Assembly: GCF_020379485.1 (NCBI RefSeq)
Contig: NC_063448.1
Coordinates: forward strand, 43,099,218-43,163,217
Length of the DNA: 64,000 nt
Origin: Brassica napus
Taxonomy: Eukaryota; Streptophyta; Magnoliopsida; Brassicales; Brassicaceae
Reading direction: 5' to 3'
In this document: piece after piece, positions 1-11,900 of the stretch
Position numbering within the stretch: the stretch's first letter is position 1
How the letters are laid out: each line of letters opens with the position of its first letter
Made by a program: the position numbers and the translations under genes
The notes under the pieces: generated by a model
Told to the model about the DNA's origin: nothing
The model's input: the letters and a program-made list of their open reading frames with translations, nothing else
Database searches by the model: none

Positions 1-3000
1 TCACAGAATGGAATGTCCAAAAAGAATGCTAAGAGTACTTACAGTGATCAACGGATTAGAGCTTGAGGTTATTGACTCAAACGAAGAGGAAGATCAACAA
101 GAACAACAGAATCCGCAAGTACTACACACGTTATCACTGAATTCTTATTTGGGCATTGACTCTCCGAAGACTACGAAGATGAGAGGTTTTATAAATAACA
201 GAGAGGTGATTGTCATGCTTGATAGCGGAGCATCACACAACTTCATCTCACCTGAGGTTGTGGACAAGTTACGATTGAAAGTTTATGCTGACAGTAGCTT
301 GGACGTGTTGTTGGGTAATGGAGTGACTGTGAATGCAATGGGAGTATGCAGATCAGTTTCATTCCAACTAAATCAAACCAACTTCACAAGTGACTTCATC
401 TCTCTTGAACTGGGGAATGTAGATGTGATACTTGGTATTCAATGGCTTGAAACCTTAAGCATTTGTGAAGTGGACTGGAAGGAGCAGGTCCTTTCGTTTG
501 TCTATGAAGGAAACAAAGTGACCTTGTTAGGCGAGAAAGAGCTACACGGCACTAAGTTCTCTTTCAAGTCATTGAAACCGGTCTATACAAGCTGCAAGAT
601 AGGAAGGGAAGTGCTTCTTGCTTCTTCTATAGCAACATCTCCATTTCCAGAAGTTCGTTTGCAATTCTCCCAAATACTCCAGGAGTTTGTTGATGTGTTC
701 GCAGTACCAACTGCCTTACCACCATTTTGTGGACAAGAACACGCAATCAACTTACAACCAGGAGTATCTTCAGTATCTGTTCGACCTTATCGGTATCCTC
801 ATGCCAGCAAGGTGGCTATGGAACAGATGGTGAATGATATGTTATCTACGGGCATCATACGACTAAGCACCAGTCCTTTCTCCAGCCCTGTACTACTGGT
901 GAAGAAGAAGGACGGTTCTCTACGTTTTTGCGTGGACTACAGGGCTTTGAACAGAGTAACCGTGTTAGACAAGTACCCTATTCCTGTCATATACCAGTTA
1001 CTCGACGAGTTACATGGGGCTACGGTCTTTACAAAGCTTGATGTACGCTCAGGCTATCACCAAATACGGATGGTGGAAGCAGACATTCATAAGACAGCGT
1101 TCAGGACAGTGGAAGGACATTACGAGTTCCTGGTCATGCCATTTGGTTTGACCAACGCTCCAGCCACTTTTCAGGGACTCATGAACAAGGTGTTTTAACC
1201 ATTCCTCCGCCGTTTTGTCCTTGTGTTCTTTGATGACATATTGATCTACAGCAAGAATCAGTCAGATCACGAGAATCATCTAAGACAAGTGTTAGAAGTG
1301 TTGAGGGAGCAGAATTTATATGCTACTCAAAAGAAATGCACGTTTGCAGTACCGAGTGTGGAATACTTAGGCCATATAATATCAGCTAATGGCGTAGCTA
1401 CTGATTCTGCAAAGACTAATGCTATGAATATATGGCCTATACCCAAGGTGGTTAAGCAGTTGAGAGGATTCCTTGGGTTAACTGGATATTATCGGAAGTT
1501 TATAAGAGATTATGGAAGTATTGCTCGTCCTTTGACCACACTGCTGAAGAAGGATCAGTTCTCTTGGCCTACTGAAGCTCAGCAAGCTTTTGAAAAGTTG
1601 AAACATGCAATGGTAACGGCACCAGTACTTGCGTTACCAGACTTCAGTCAAGCTTTTGTGATCGAATCAGACGCCTCAGGATTCGGGTTAGGCGCTGTGC
1701 TTATGCAGAACAAGAGGCTCATCGCTTTCTCTAGCCATGCTCTGACAGCACGGGAGCAACTGAAACCAGCTTATGAAAGAGAACTGATGGCTATCGTGAT
1801 GGCAGTGAGAAAGTGGAAACACTATCTACTTGGTAGAAAGTTTCATGTTCACACGGATCAGCGGAGCTTGAAGTTTTTGTTGGAGCAAAAAGAGGTAAAT
1901 TTGGAGTATCAAAAGTGGTTAACAAAGCTATTGGGATTTGACTTTGACATCTTCTATAAACCGGGACCGGAAAACAAGGCAGCAGATGGCTTGTCTCGGA
2001 GTATGCCTGTCTCTTCACTGTTACTATCATTGACAGTCCCAACAGCTTTACAATGGGAAGATTTGTATAAGAAAATACAAGACGATACAAAGTTAAGCAC
2101 AAGGGTCATGCAGATTCAGAAAGGAGAATTGCACTATAAGAAGTATACGGTGATAGAAGGGAGATTGTGGTCAAAGAAAAGATTGGTGATTCCTAAGACT
2201 TCAAAATTCATTTCAGTGATATTGCGAGAGGCTCATGACAGTAAATTCGGTGGTCATTCAGGTGTTTTGAAAACTTTGAAGAGAGTTCAGTGTTCGTTTT
2301 ATTGGACTGGAATGTACAAGCAGGTGCAAGAGTATGTGGCGGCTTGTGGTATTTGCCAAACACACAAACATTCAACTCTCTCTCCAGCCGGTTTGCTTCA
2401 ACCATTACCGATTCCAGAGATGATTTGGGAAGACATCAATATGGACTTCATTGAGGGGCTTCCGGGGTCTAATGGTTATAACAACATATTGGTGGTGATC
2501 GATCGTTTAAGCAAATTTGCTCATTTCATCAGCCTTAAACACCCGTTCTCTGCACTGGATGTAGCCAAGAAGTTCGTGTCTGAGATCGTCCATTTACATG
2601 GTTTTCCGAAGAGCATCACGTCAGATAGAGACAAGATCTTTCTGAGTTCTTTTTGGACAGAGGCTTTCCGTTTGGCTGGGACTAAGCTTCAGTATAGTAC
2701 GGCATTTCACCCTCAGACGGATGGTCAATCTGAGGTGCTCAACCGTTGTTTGGAAACATATTTGAGATGTTTCTCGTCTTCTCACCCTCGGACTTGGCAC
2801 AATTATATGGCATGGGCAGAGCTATGGTATAACACGGCGTTTCACAAGTCGATTCAGACAACTCCGTTCAAAGTGGTCTATGGCTGTGATCCTCCTCCTA
2901 TTCTGCGTTTTGAACAGGGTTCTACAAAGAACTTTGAGCTGGAGCGGGCGTTATTGGAAAGGGATGAGGTATTGATCAGTTTAAAACAAACACTTACTCG

Positions 3001-3595
3001 TGCTCCGGAGATACTGAAGAATCAAGCCGATAAGTCAAGGAGAGATGTTCAGTTGGTGGTTGGTGACATGGTATTTCTTAAGCTACAACCCTATCGTCAG
3101 AAGACTGTGGCTCGTAGAGTTTGTCAGAAACTTGCAGCGAAATTCTATGGCCCATACAAAGTGTTGGAGCGCATTGGAAACACAGCTTATAAGTTACAAT
3201 TACCTCCAGCTGCAAAGATCCATCCTGTGTTCCATATTTCCCAATTGAAGTTAGCCTTGGGTTCGCAGGAGCAATGTGATGCGTTACCACCAGGGAGTAT
3301 CACGGAGGCTGAAGAACCGATTAGTCCAGAAGATGTATTGGAGAAACGTTATGATGCAAAGGGTGAACTGGAGTTATTGGTTAAGTGGGTTGGGAAATCT
3401 TCATTGGAAAATTCATGGCTGTATTATCAGGATTTCATCACTCATTTTCCTGATTACCAGCTTGAGGGCAAGCTGGATTTCGTTGGGGGAAGTATTGATA
3501 GGTACCGAAAGGCATATTACCGTAAGAGGAGGGGTAAAGAAGCAAAGGAAGAGAGTGAGGAAGTAACAGAAGAGGAGGGAACAAAAGAAGAATAA
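1..3595 (+). mobile_element. Ty3/gypsy chromovirus LTR retrotransposon, 3' part
   Basis: The window opens inside a gypsy-type element; gag and the 5' LTR lie to the left of base 1. The visible order protease, reverse transcriptase, RNase H, integrase, chromodomain is that of Metaviridae chromoviruses of the Tekay/Del type. The C-terminal chromodomain of this class is thought to steer integration to heterochromatin. I could not fix the 3' LTR: the 300 bp after 3595 look like untranslated element sequence but no second LTR copy is available for comparison. Confidence 0.9.
8..3595 (+). pseudogene. gypsy pol polyprotein with one in-frame stop
   Basis: Two open stretches, 8-1198 and 1223-3595, lie in the same frame and are separated by a TAA at 1196-1198, between the RT motif [13 protein letters not shown] and the catalytic FFDDILIYS. 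Visible domains are an aspartic protease ([11 protein letters not shown]), RT ([21 protein letters not shown]), RNase H ([23 protein letters not shown]), a zinc-binding integrase N-terminus (H..H..CGICQTH), the integrase core ([22 protein letters not shown]) and a chromodomain (residues about 700-750 of the second stretch, [12 protein letters not shown]). No frameshift is seen, so decay is slight; the stop lies inside RT and would truncate the product before the catalytic aspartates. The start at base 8 is only the first ATG after the window edge. Confidence 0.92.
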
Positions 3596-4132
3596 AAGAA
3601 ACCTTTGGATTGAAAGAGAGTATTTGCAGTTATTCATTTCATACCGTTAGACGATATTAAATAATGAGTAGAGTGTTCATTGGTAGGGTATGCTTTTGTA
3701 TGTGATTGTAGAGAGACGAGATGAGTCCTCTGTTTCCAGTCGCTATGAGATTGTCGATGATGATGAACTCGTGATGAGAGTGATTCATTGTTGAGATACA
3801 AAGCTGTAAACACTTCTTCATTCTTATTCAATACACGAGTTTGGGATTTACAAGTAATAGATAACTTCAGTCTATCATACCGAGAATTCTATAGTGCATA
3901 TGAGTAGTTCATGTGGTTCGTAACATATGCCAGGAGAAGACGTGAAACGGGCATGGTCGAGGGTCGCATGACAATTCACAATTGCTTTTAATGATCTTTA
4001 GTGTTTGAGCCTTGATATGCTTAGTGTGGAGTAACTTGCACGATGGAGGCAGTGGTTAATTGAAAATAACGAGTATGCAGGCCATGTTAAACTAGTAGAT
4101 CTCTTGTGGTGCCTTGTAAAACTAACATCAAA
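3596..4132. other. 3' flank of the gypsy element, possible LTR remnant
   Basis: Non-coding. It begins directly after the pol stop and contains a T-rich, promoter-like stretch around 3800-3850. It probably includes part of the 3' LTR, but there is no partner LTR in the window to define the ends. No gene seen. Confidence 0.35.
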
Positions 4133-4216
4133 GTCAGGATGGCCGAGTGGTCTAAAGCGCCAGACTCAAGTTCTGGTCCTTGTAAGAGGGCGTGGGTTCA
4201 AACCCCACTTCTGACA
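4133..4216 (+). tRNA. tRNA-Leu (anticodon CAA)
   Basis: An 84-nt class II tRNA. The acceptor stem GTCAGGA pairs with TTCTGAC (4209-4215, one G-U), followed by discriminator A4216. The anticodon stem CCAGA/TCTGG encloses loop CTCAAGT with anticodon CAA at 4167-4169. The long variable arm is typical of tRNA-Leu, and the T arm is GTGGG/CCCAC with loop TTCAAAC. The A box TGGCCGAGTGG and B box GGGTTCAAACC are present. There is no intron. A T-rich run just downstream (from 4220) fits Pol III termination. It appears functional. Confidence 0.95.
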
Positions 4217-5276
4217 ATATTTTTTCATTAAAAAGAAGAAGATGCAACATGGCACTAGCAGTTAGTCTACCACCTGCATCTTCCGAGTCTTTCCTTCCGT
4301 ATGAGACGCGCATGAACCTGTAGCTGTTTTATGGACTCTCTTTGAATAATTGATGGGCTTGCTTGCTGGCATCTGTGATTATGGCTGAGAGCGGAGTAAA
4401 TAATATATGCGTCACGGATCGTTACAAAGTATAACTGGATAAATCAAACGAACACTGCTTCAGTCTATAACCAGATGTCAGAACTATTAACCGCTGGTTT
4501 AGTTTCTCACATGTCATCACTATGAAGCATGAATGGTCAGCTGATCACATAAGGATAATTTTACAATTTCCAGGTCGAATCTTAACTTGCATCTATCTTG
4601 ATTCAAATTTCATAATTCCAGATATGTAAAGATTCGATGTCGTTTTAAGAAGTCAAATACAAAGTATTGGTTTTAGAGGTGTAAATATAAACTAAAAAAA
4701 AATTGTATGCCCCGAAAACAACATAAAAATAATAATATGAAATTTTGGTAAAAATAGTTAGAAAATTGAAGAATATATGAGTAAAATGTTTTTTTTAGAA
4801 CTTACAAGATAATATAGTATAGTTTTACATATGATTTATGAAATATTTTTTAGAAAAAACTACAAGATAATACAAAAGAATATTTGTACAGATAGTTTAT
4901 GAAATACATGCTAATACCATGTATTTGCCTATCACAATTATCAAAAAGAAAATCTATACAACTCTCAAACAAAACAAAGAAGACTGGAGGAGAGTATAGA
5001 AGGAGATCGAAGCCGACGTGCAAAATCAACGGAGGAAAAGAGAAGGCCCCACACAATCCACGTAGGCAATAAAAAATAGCAATAAGAGATATCGACCCAT
5101 CACTTCCAAACCATTACATAATCACAAGTCTCAAGTGGTCTCTCACCTCCAATAAAGAAATTGGAGACGAAGAAGAAGACACCAAACATAAAACTCATCT
5201 TCTGACATTAAAACCCAGAATCCAAGAACCACTCTTCACGCTCTCACACGGGTCTTTGTGTTCGGCGTTGTAAACA
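4217..5276. other. intergenic, promoter side of the aspartyl protease gene
   Basis: AT-rich between about 4600 and 4950, then a pyrimidine-rich 5' leader up to the ATG at 5277. I see no ORF of interest and no repeat. The core promoter of the protease gene should lie near 5050-5200, but I could not single out a TATA box. Confidence 0.4.
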
Positions 5277-6671
5277 ATGCTGCTTCCTCTCTTCTTCCTC
5301 CTCCTCCTCAATCTTCATCTCTCTTCTTCCTCTTCAATCTCCTTCCCTGATTTTCAGATCATCGACGTTCTACAACCGCTCACCGTCACTGGAACCGGAA
5401 CCCTTCCCGATTTCAACAACACCGATGAGTCTAAGTACACTCTTCGTCTCCTCCACCGCGATAGATTCCCTTCTGTTTCTTACCGTAACCACCACCACCG
5501 TCTCCACGCCCGTATGCGCAGAGACACAGACCGAGTCGCCGCCATCCTCCGCCGCATTTCCGGGAAAACTGTAGCTTCCGGTTCGAAATACGAAGTCGAC
5601 GACTTTGGCTCCGATGTGGTTTCCGGCATGGACCAGGGGAGCGGTGAGTACTTCGTGAGAATCGGCGTCGGAAGTCCGCCGCGAGATCAGTACATGGTGA
5701 TTGACTCCGGGAGCGACATGGTTTGGTTCCAGTGTCAGCCTTGCAAGCTCTGTTACAAACAATCCGACCCGGTTTTCGACCCGGCTAAATCCGGGTCCTA
5801 CACGGGAGTCTCCTGCGGGTCTTCCGTCTGCGACCGGATCGAAAACTCCGGCTGCCACTCCGGCGGGTGTCGCTACGAGGTCATGTACGGAGACGGGTCC
5901 TACACGAAGGGGACGTTAGCTCTCGAAACGCTGACGTTTGGTAGGACTGTGATTCGAAACGTAGCGATGGGATGCGGCCACCGGAACAGAGGGATGTTCG
6001 TCGGAGCCGCCGGTTTATTAGGTATCGGAGGCGGTTCGATGTCTTTCGTTGGTCAGTTAACCGGTCAAACCGGCGGTGCGTTCGGTTATTGTTTAGTGAG
6101 CCGCGGCACAGACTCGACCGGTTCGTTGGTTTTCGGGCGTGAAGCTTTGCCAGTTGGTGCCTCGTGGGTCCCGCTCGTCCGTAACCCGCGCGCGCCGAGC
6201 TTCTACTACGTTGGTCTCAAGGGCCTCGGAGTTGGCGGCGTCAGAATCGCTTTACCGGACGATGTTTTCGACTTAACCGAAACCGGCGACGGCGGTGTGG
6301 TTATGGATACCGGAACCGCCGTGACAAGGCTTCCCACGGCGGCTTACGCCGCTTTTCGTGATGGGTTCAAGTCGCAGACAGCAAACTTGCCGCGAGCTTC
6401 CGGCGTATCGATATTCGACACGTGTTACGACCTGTCCGGGTTTGTTTCGGTCCGTGTTCCGACCGTGTCGTTCTATTTCACGGAAGGGCCGGTTTTGACT
6501 TTACCGGCGAGGAATTTCTTGATGCCGGTGGATGATTCGGGGACGTACTGTTTCGCGTTTGCGGCGTCTCCGACGGGTTTGTCGATAATAGGGAACATAC
6601 AGCAAGAAGGGATCCAAGTATCTTTCGACGGAGCCAATGGCTTTGTTGGGTTTGGTCCCAATGTTTGCTAG
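5277..6671 (+). CDS. secreted pepsin-like aspartyl protease (nepenthesin type), At3g20015-like
   Basis: A single uninterrupted exon encoding 464 residues. It starts with a hydrophobic signal peptide (residues 1-20, MLLPLFFLLLLNL), followed by a basic propeptide. The mature enzyme has the two catalytic motifs of peptidase family A1: IDSGSDMVW (Asp143) and MDTGTAVTRLP (Asp344), with a flap tyrosine in YEVMYGDGSYTKG. The Cys-rich stretch after the first motif (CQPCKLC, CGSSVC, CHSGGC) is the nepenthesin-type insertion of plant members. The product should hydrolyse proteins in the apoplast or vacuole. Length and content fit the Arabidopsis At3g20015 product, and its place next to FRG1 agrees. A 162-residue antisense frame over its 5' half is a composition artefact. 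Confidence 0.93.
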   Translation: MLLPLFFLLLLNLHLSSSSSISFPDFQIIDVLQPLTVTGTGTLPDFNNTDESKYTLRLLHRDRFPSVSYRNHHHRLHARMRRDTDRVAAILRRISGKTVASGSKYEVDDFGSDVVSGMDQGSGEYFVRIGVGSPPRDQYMVIDSGSDMVWFQCQPCKLCYKQSDPVFDPAKSGSYTGVSCGSSVCDRIENSGCHSGGCRYEVMYGDGSYTKGTLALETLTFGRTVIRNVAMGCGHRNRGMFVGAAGLLGIGGGSMSFVGQLTGQTGGAFGYCLVSRGTDSTGSLVFGREALPVGASWVPLVRNPRAPSFYYVGLKGLGVGGVRIALPDDVFDLTETGDGGVVMDTGTAVTRLPTAAYAAFRDGFKSQTANLPRASGVSIFDTCYDLSGFVSVRVPTVSFYFTEGPVLTLPARNFLMPVDDSGTYCFAFAASPTGLSIIGNIQQEGIQVSFDGANGFVGFGPNVC

Positions 6672-8924
6672 CGTTTAACAAAAAAAATAAAAGATATTTA
6701 CGTTTTTTGTTCGCTAGTAAGTAAAAAACTTTTGTCTCAATATGTATCTGTCTTTTATTTATTAGCTTTTGGTTTTGAGTTTTAATAAGTGGTAATTAGT
6801 ATAGAGAGTACTGAAATGTATATGATTTGACCAAAATTGTCTTTTGGATTTTTGATTGAGGAATCTATATAATGATATGAGTTACTGTTTGATTTGTGAT
6901 AATAGAGTGAGATTACCAAGTCAAAAGTAACTAAACAGCAAAAAGGGTTAAAAGTTGCTCAACACTTTTTGTGGTGAAGCGTGAGGGACATTGGGGAATG
7001 GACCTTTTGTAGTTTTGTATTGACCAAAGTTAACGTTACAGTAAATACGTTTTACTAAGCAGTTAGCACTAGCAGCACATGTTCGGTCAGAGATTTTCGA
7101 AGTCATGATTCATGATGAACACTTAACTGAAGTTTGACTTTTTAATTTAACATTTACACAAAAATTACCAAAAGCTAGATTGGTATGAAGTTTCATAAGC
7201 CCTTTGTGTTGTTGTAATTTTGCATAACCTGATAGTATGTGATTAATTTTGATTTGGAAGAGAGGCTAAGGAGTAGGCCTGATGGGCAAAAATTATATGG
7301 TGCCACTCTTTAAGTTTGTACATGAGTACCTGAGCCAGAGAGACCAACAAAAGCTGGACATTTTTATTCAAAAAGGAGTGAAAGGGGTATCATTTAAAGC
7401 AACTTAATAATCTCTAGTCACAATCGTGATGCACCTCTTCAATTCATTACTTCCCCGTGGTATTTTTCAAAGTTCGTTAGAAAGAAAACATAATAACTTT
7501 CAATTTTCACTTTTGTGTCCTTTAAGTGGGTTTCATGATAATCACAATACAGGACCCAATCTAGTTGATTCATGGATGAAAAGGCCCAGAAGTGTACCTT
7601 CCCAATTGTCAGAATAATTTTTTCATCTTTCTTCTATTACCTGACGTATTTTCTAAATGCCGTTGGATACCTTGAATTTTTAACAATAGAGTCAATTATT
7701 CACACCGTAACTTGAAAAAAGGAAGAGAAAAAAATCAAGATATGAATATGAGGAGAGAGCACTAACCGACGAGAAGCACGTGCATTCATACCATCATAAT
7801 TATCAACTTCTTGTGAAAACTTAAACCCAAAAAAGCCTTTGGTGAAAAATGGAAAAGAGAAATGACTTAAAGGGCCAAAAAAAAAAAGGAAGAGAAAAGT
7901 CATACATAGAAGAGGTCCCATTGTCTTCTATGTTGTCCCCTTCATAGGGCATTTAATCAATAAAAAGTTCCACCACTGTGTATCACAGTAATGATTCATC
8001 ATCTTGAATCTTAAAGCTGATTCTTGCACAGAACCAAACTTTAACTTTCTTAGCAGTTTCCACTCATACTTTGTTATTTCTGTATCTATTTATATATATG
8101 TGTAACATTGGTTCCTCCCCTAATCTCCCACCTAAATTGCAGAGAGTTTTGTCCTAAACTATCTTTAGGTTCTGCATTTATTTGATCGAACACATCATGA
8201 ATGCCTCTCCCACATAAGACAAAAGAGTTTTCTCCAGTTTCTCATCAAATATACCTTCCTCTAAACTGCAAGGTGTATTTATGTTAAAAACCATAGACAA
8301 GCGTAGACATCAAAACGGGAACATAGCAGCAAGTCAAAGGCGGACCTAGGATGGTCGAGTCAATCACTACGACCTGATTAGAGGAAACCATCCTCATCCT
8401 CTTCCAACAAAGGACCATGAAGGAACGAGCTATGTACAAACAGAGGTTCTCTCACCTCATCTACATTGCTGAAGAGGTAGGTAAGCACACTGCACATATA
8501 TGCACACAACAGGAGTTTCCAAAACAGACGCAGAACCTGCAAGCTTTAAAGGTTGCTTAGCATGGTAAGACAAGAATACATAACTGTCATGATAAGATAA
8601 GCTGCTCGAAGGTATCAAATATACAGCAGGAGATCCTTAAGATTCACCGTTAAACTCTTATACAAACCATGAGACGATTTAGTTATTTACATATGGCATA
8701 CTTCCAATCGATGCAACTCCGAAACATAAAAAACCTAGACTGGCTTCAAACCCTCACAAAACCAAACCCCAAATCCTAGGAGAGACACAGTTAAATTACA
8801 TATGCAGGTAGAGGGGTTTCTTCCTGCCCAAAAAAGCTCTGTGCATAATCTCCCATAATAAATACTATGCAACCTAACTCAAGCAGCGATTCGAAAGCTA
8901 AGCGTAGAGCATACAATGCGTGGT
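6672..8924. other. intergenic between convergent protease and FRG1 genes
   Basis: Contains the 3' UTRs of two convergent genes, with FRG1 ending at 8925. AT-rich with several poly-A/T runs (for example 7860-7890). ORFs of 60-75 codons here have no recognisable motif. No transposon termini or RNA gene recognised. Confidence 0.5.
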
Positions 8925-11900
8925 CTACACCATAAAAAGATACTTGAGATCGTCAACTGTCAGTCGAGTGGCAGAGCTTCCACCATGCTCTTCACCATAC
9001 GCAGATGCAACAATCTTCCTTTTCTCTTCCTGATGAAATAAAAAATTGAAAATGATAGTGCTGAATCACTGTAACCAAGTCAGAGCGAGCTGAAATATTG
9101 CGTAGAATACCTGAAGTAACAAAATTCTATCCTCCACGGTGCCTTTTATAGTGATGCGAGTTACACTAACTGGCCGAGTTTGACCAATACGATGTGCACG
9201 ATCAATAGCTTGATCTTCGGTTGTTGGATTCCACCAAAGATCCAGAAGAATAACATGACATGCAGCTACCATATTCAACCCAAGGTTTCCAGCTTTTAGC
9301 GACATCAGCATCACCTCTACCTGTTAATAGAGAGAGCTTTAGGATCGATACTCCATGATTCAGAGAAATGACTAGTTAAAGTATTTTGGAAAATATATCT
9401 AAGATATTCATATCACTCACATCTGGATCATTGCTGAATTCTTTTACAGCCCTGTCTCTTGCTGCTAGACTCATTGTTCCATCTAATCTTCTGAATTCAA
9501 TACCATTTTCAATAAAACTCAGCTCAACCAAGTCAAGCATACCCGTCCACTGAGAGAACACTATCGTCTTTATTGCCCCCTCGCTAAGTGAAGATGAGTT
9601 AAGAGTCGTCGGCTCTATAATGGTAACATCGTCATCATCATGTGGCTGTGAGGAAGAAGAAGGCATTTGACCATGTTCGGAAAGCGATTTCAGAATATCT
9701 AGGACAGCCTTAATTTTTGATGAACTAAACTCGCTTTTTCGAAGAGCTGATCTATCCTGTGAAGAACTACATCCTGTATCATTGGTGATGCATTTTCTAA
9801 GGGAAGATTCAGAGAAAACAACATCACGCCCAATGTCTTCTCTGCATCTCCGTACAGGGCACACGTTCTCATCCCCAGTGATATGTTCTGAAACACACTG
9901 ATAGCAAAATACATGCCCACACATCGTAACAACAGGGTTTTCCGGTGGATCCTGCAGATAAACAGGTAACAAGAGTAAAAAAATTCAGAACTGGCCTAAT
10001 AATTAGAGAACAGTGAGCCTGAAGACATTTCGTAGCTCTCAATTACTCTGCATTTACATCACATATATTGCAGATGGCGGATGATGACTCTAAACGATTG
10101 AGCAAGTTGATTCGAGCCTCCCTCGGGAGTCTTTCGACCGCTTCTTCTGATTCTTTGCCAAGAGGATCTGAGTTATATCCGTTAACAAGTTGTGGGTGGT
10201 CACACGCTTGGCGTAGACGCAAAAGCATCAGAAGAATATTTCCGTAGTTTTGGCCCAAAGTTCCTGCAGCAGCATAAGCCTGCAGAAGATATGATTAATC
10301 ATCTTAACAGGTACAAGACTACAAGTACGAGTTTATGTTGTTTCGCTGGCAGAAATAAAAGACTTGACACCAGAACATGATTTTCCAAGAACGCTCATGC
10401 AAAACTACAAGGTCACATAGAGTTGCTTTATAGTTGTTTCTTCTTTTCCAACAAAGTGCACATCAAATTTCAAACCAAGTATGAACTGATAAAGTGTGGA
10501 GGACGAAAAGGAAAACCTTGAATTGTGATCGTGAATCTGCTTCAAGCTTCTTGTAGAAAGAGCGCTCCTCCACTGAAAAGTCCACTTTGCTCAAACTAAT
10601 TTTCTTTGGAGGTAGATTAATAATGGGTTTCCCATCAAGCAATGTTCCTAGATATCAAAAAAAGGTTGTGAAGTCCCCACCACCAGAAATCGCACAACCA
10701 ACCATCTAAGAAAACAGAGAGATGATCGGAATACCTTTGGTACGGCGCAGCATTATAGCCTTTAGAACAGCTTGAAGCTTCTTGTAACCATGAAGAGAAC
10801 TTTTGGAAATCGGAACCTTGATTGTATGGTAAAATGACTTGTACACGGCATACGGATTATATCTAAGGAACCTGAAATAGCTGTATAGATCATCAATCGT
10901 ATTTTGAATTGGCGTTCCAGACAAACACCACCTCCTCTTGGCTCGAAGAGTGCAACAGGCTCTTGCCACCTGTGTTGTATGATTTTTAATTGTCTGAGCT
11001 TCATCTAGTACTACTCTGAGCCACCCAACTCTTGATAATGTACCACAATCAGAGTCAAAAGATGAACCGTCCATGCTTTTTCTACCTCTTTTCTTACTCT
11101 TCTTGCTGGCCTTCATTGCAACCTTACGTTTCTTCTTGTTGCCATGTTTTTGGTTATTGTCTTCATCGTTCTCATCATCGTCCAACAAGGACTGTTTGGG
11201 AGCTTCATTGGTAACAATGGCGTAAGTTGTGACAACCACATCATATTTTGCTAACTCCACAGGATCTTTGGTCCTATTACCACCATGGTAGACTAAAACA
11301 GAAAGTTTAGATTCATCAGAAACCTTCTCATCAAGCTCTCTTGCCCATTGCCTCACAAGACTCGCTGGACAAACAACTAATGTACCAGCAGCTGGTCTCT
11401 TTCTTTTAAACTCCCTTACTGAAGTACTCGCTTCTTCATCTTTGACTTTCTCCGTATCTGAACTGTCATTCTCATCACTATCACCAACACTCAGAACCGT
11501 GGTCTCACTGTTGGTTAAAACCTTGAGCTCTGTTTTTGCGCGACTTTCACTCTCATGTTTTGCATTTTCTGACTCATCATCAGCATCCAGATCCAATATT
11601 TCAGCTTCTTCCTTAATAGACAGAACCGTGGTCTCACTGTTCCTTGAATTGAGCTCTGGTTTTGCATGACTTTTACTTTCATGCTTTGCATTTTCTAACT
11701 CATCATCAGCATCCAGGTCCAATATTTCAGCTTCTCCCTTGGTTGAGATTTCAGACTTCAATTGTGACTCAAACTTTTGCTTCAGGATAAGAGCAATCAT
11801 CGAAACTGTCTTACCAAGTCCCTACAAAAATAGACCTTACGTAGTTTGAGGGGAATATCCACGCAACAAAATCACAGATATTAACTTGGGAAGAAATTTA

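Noticed and set aside
5370..5858. 162-codon antisense ORF in the protease gene
   Set aside because: A shadow of the GC-rich coding strand; no recognisable domain.
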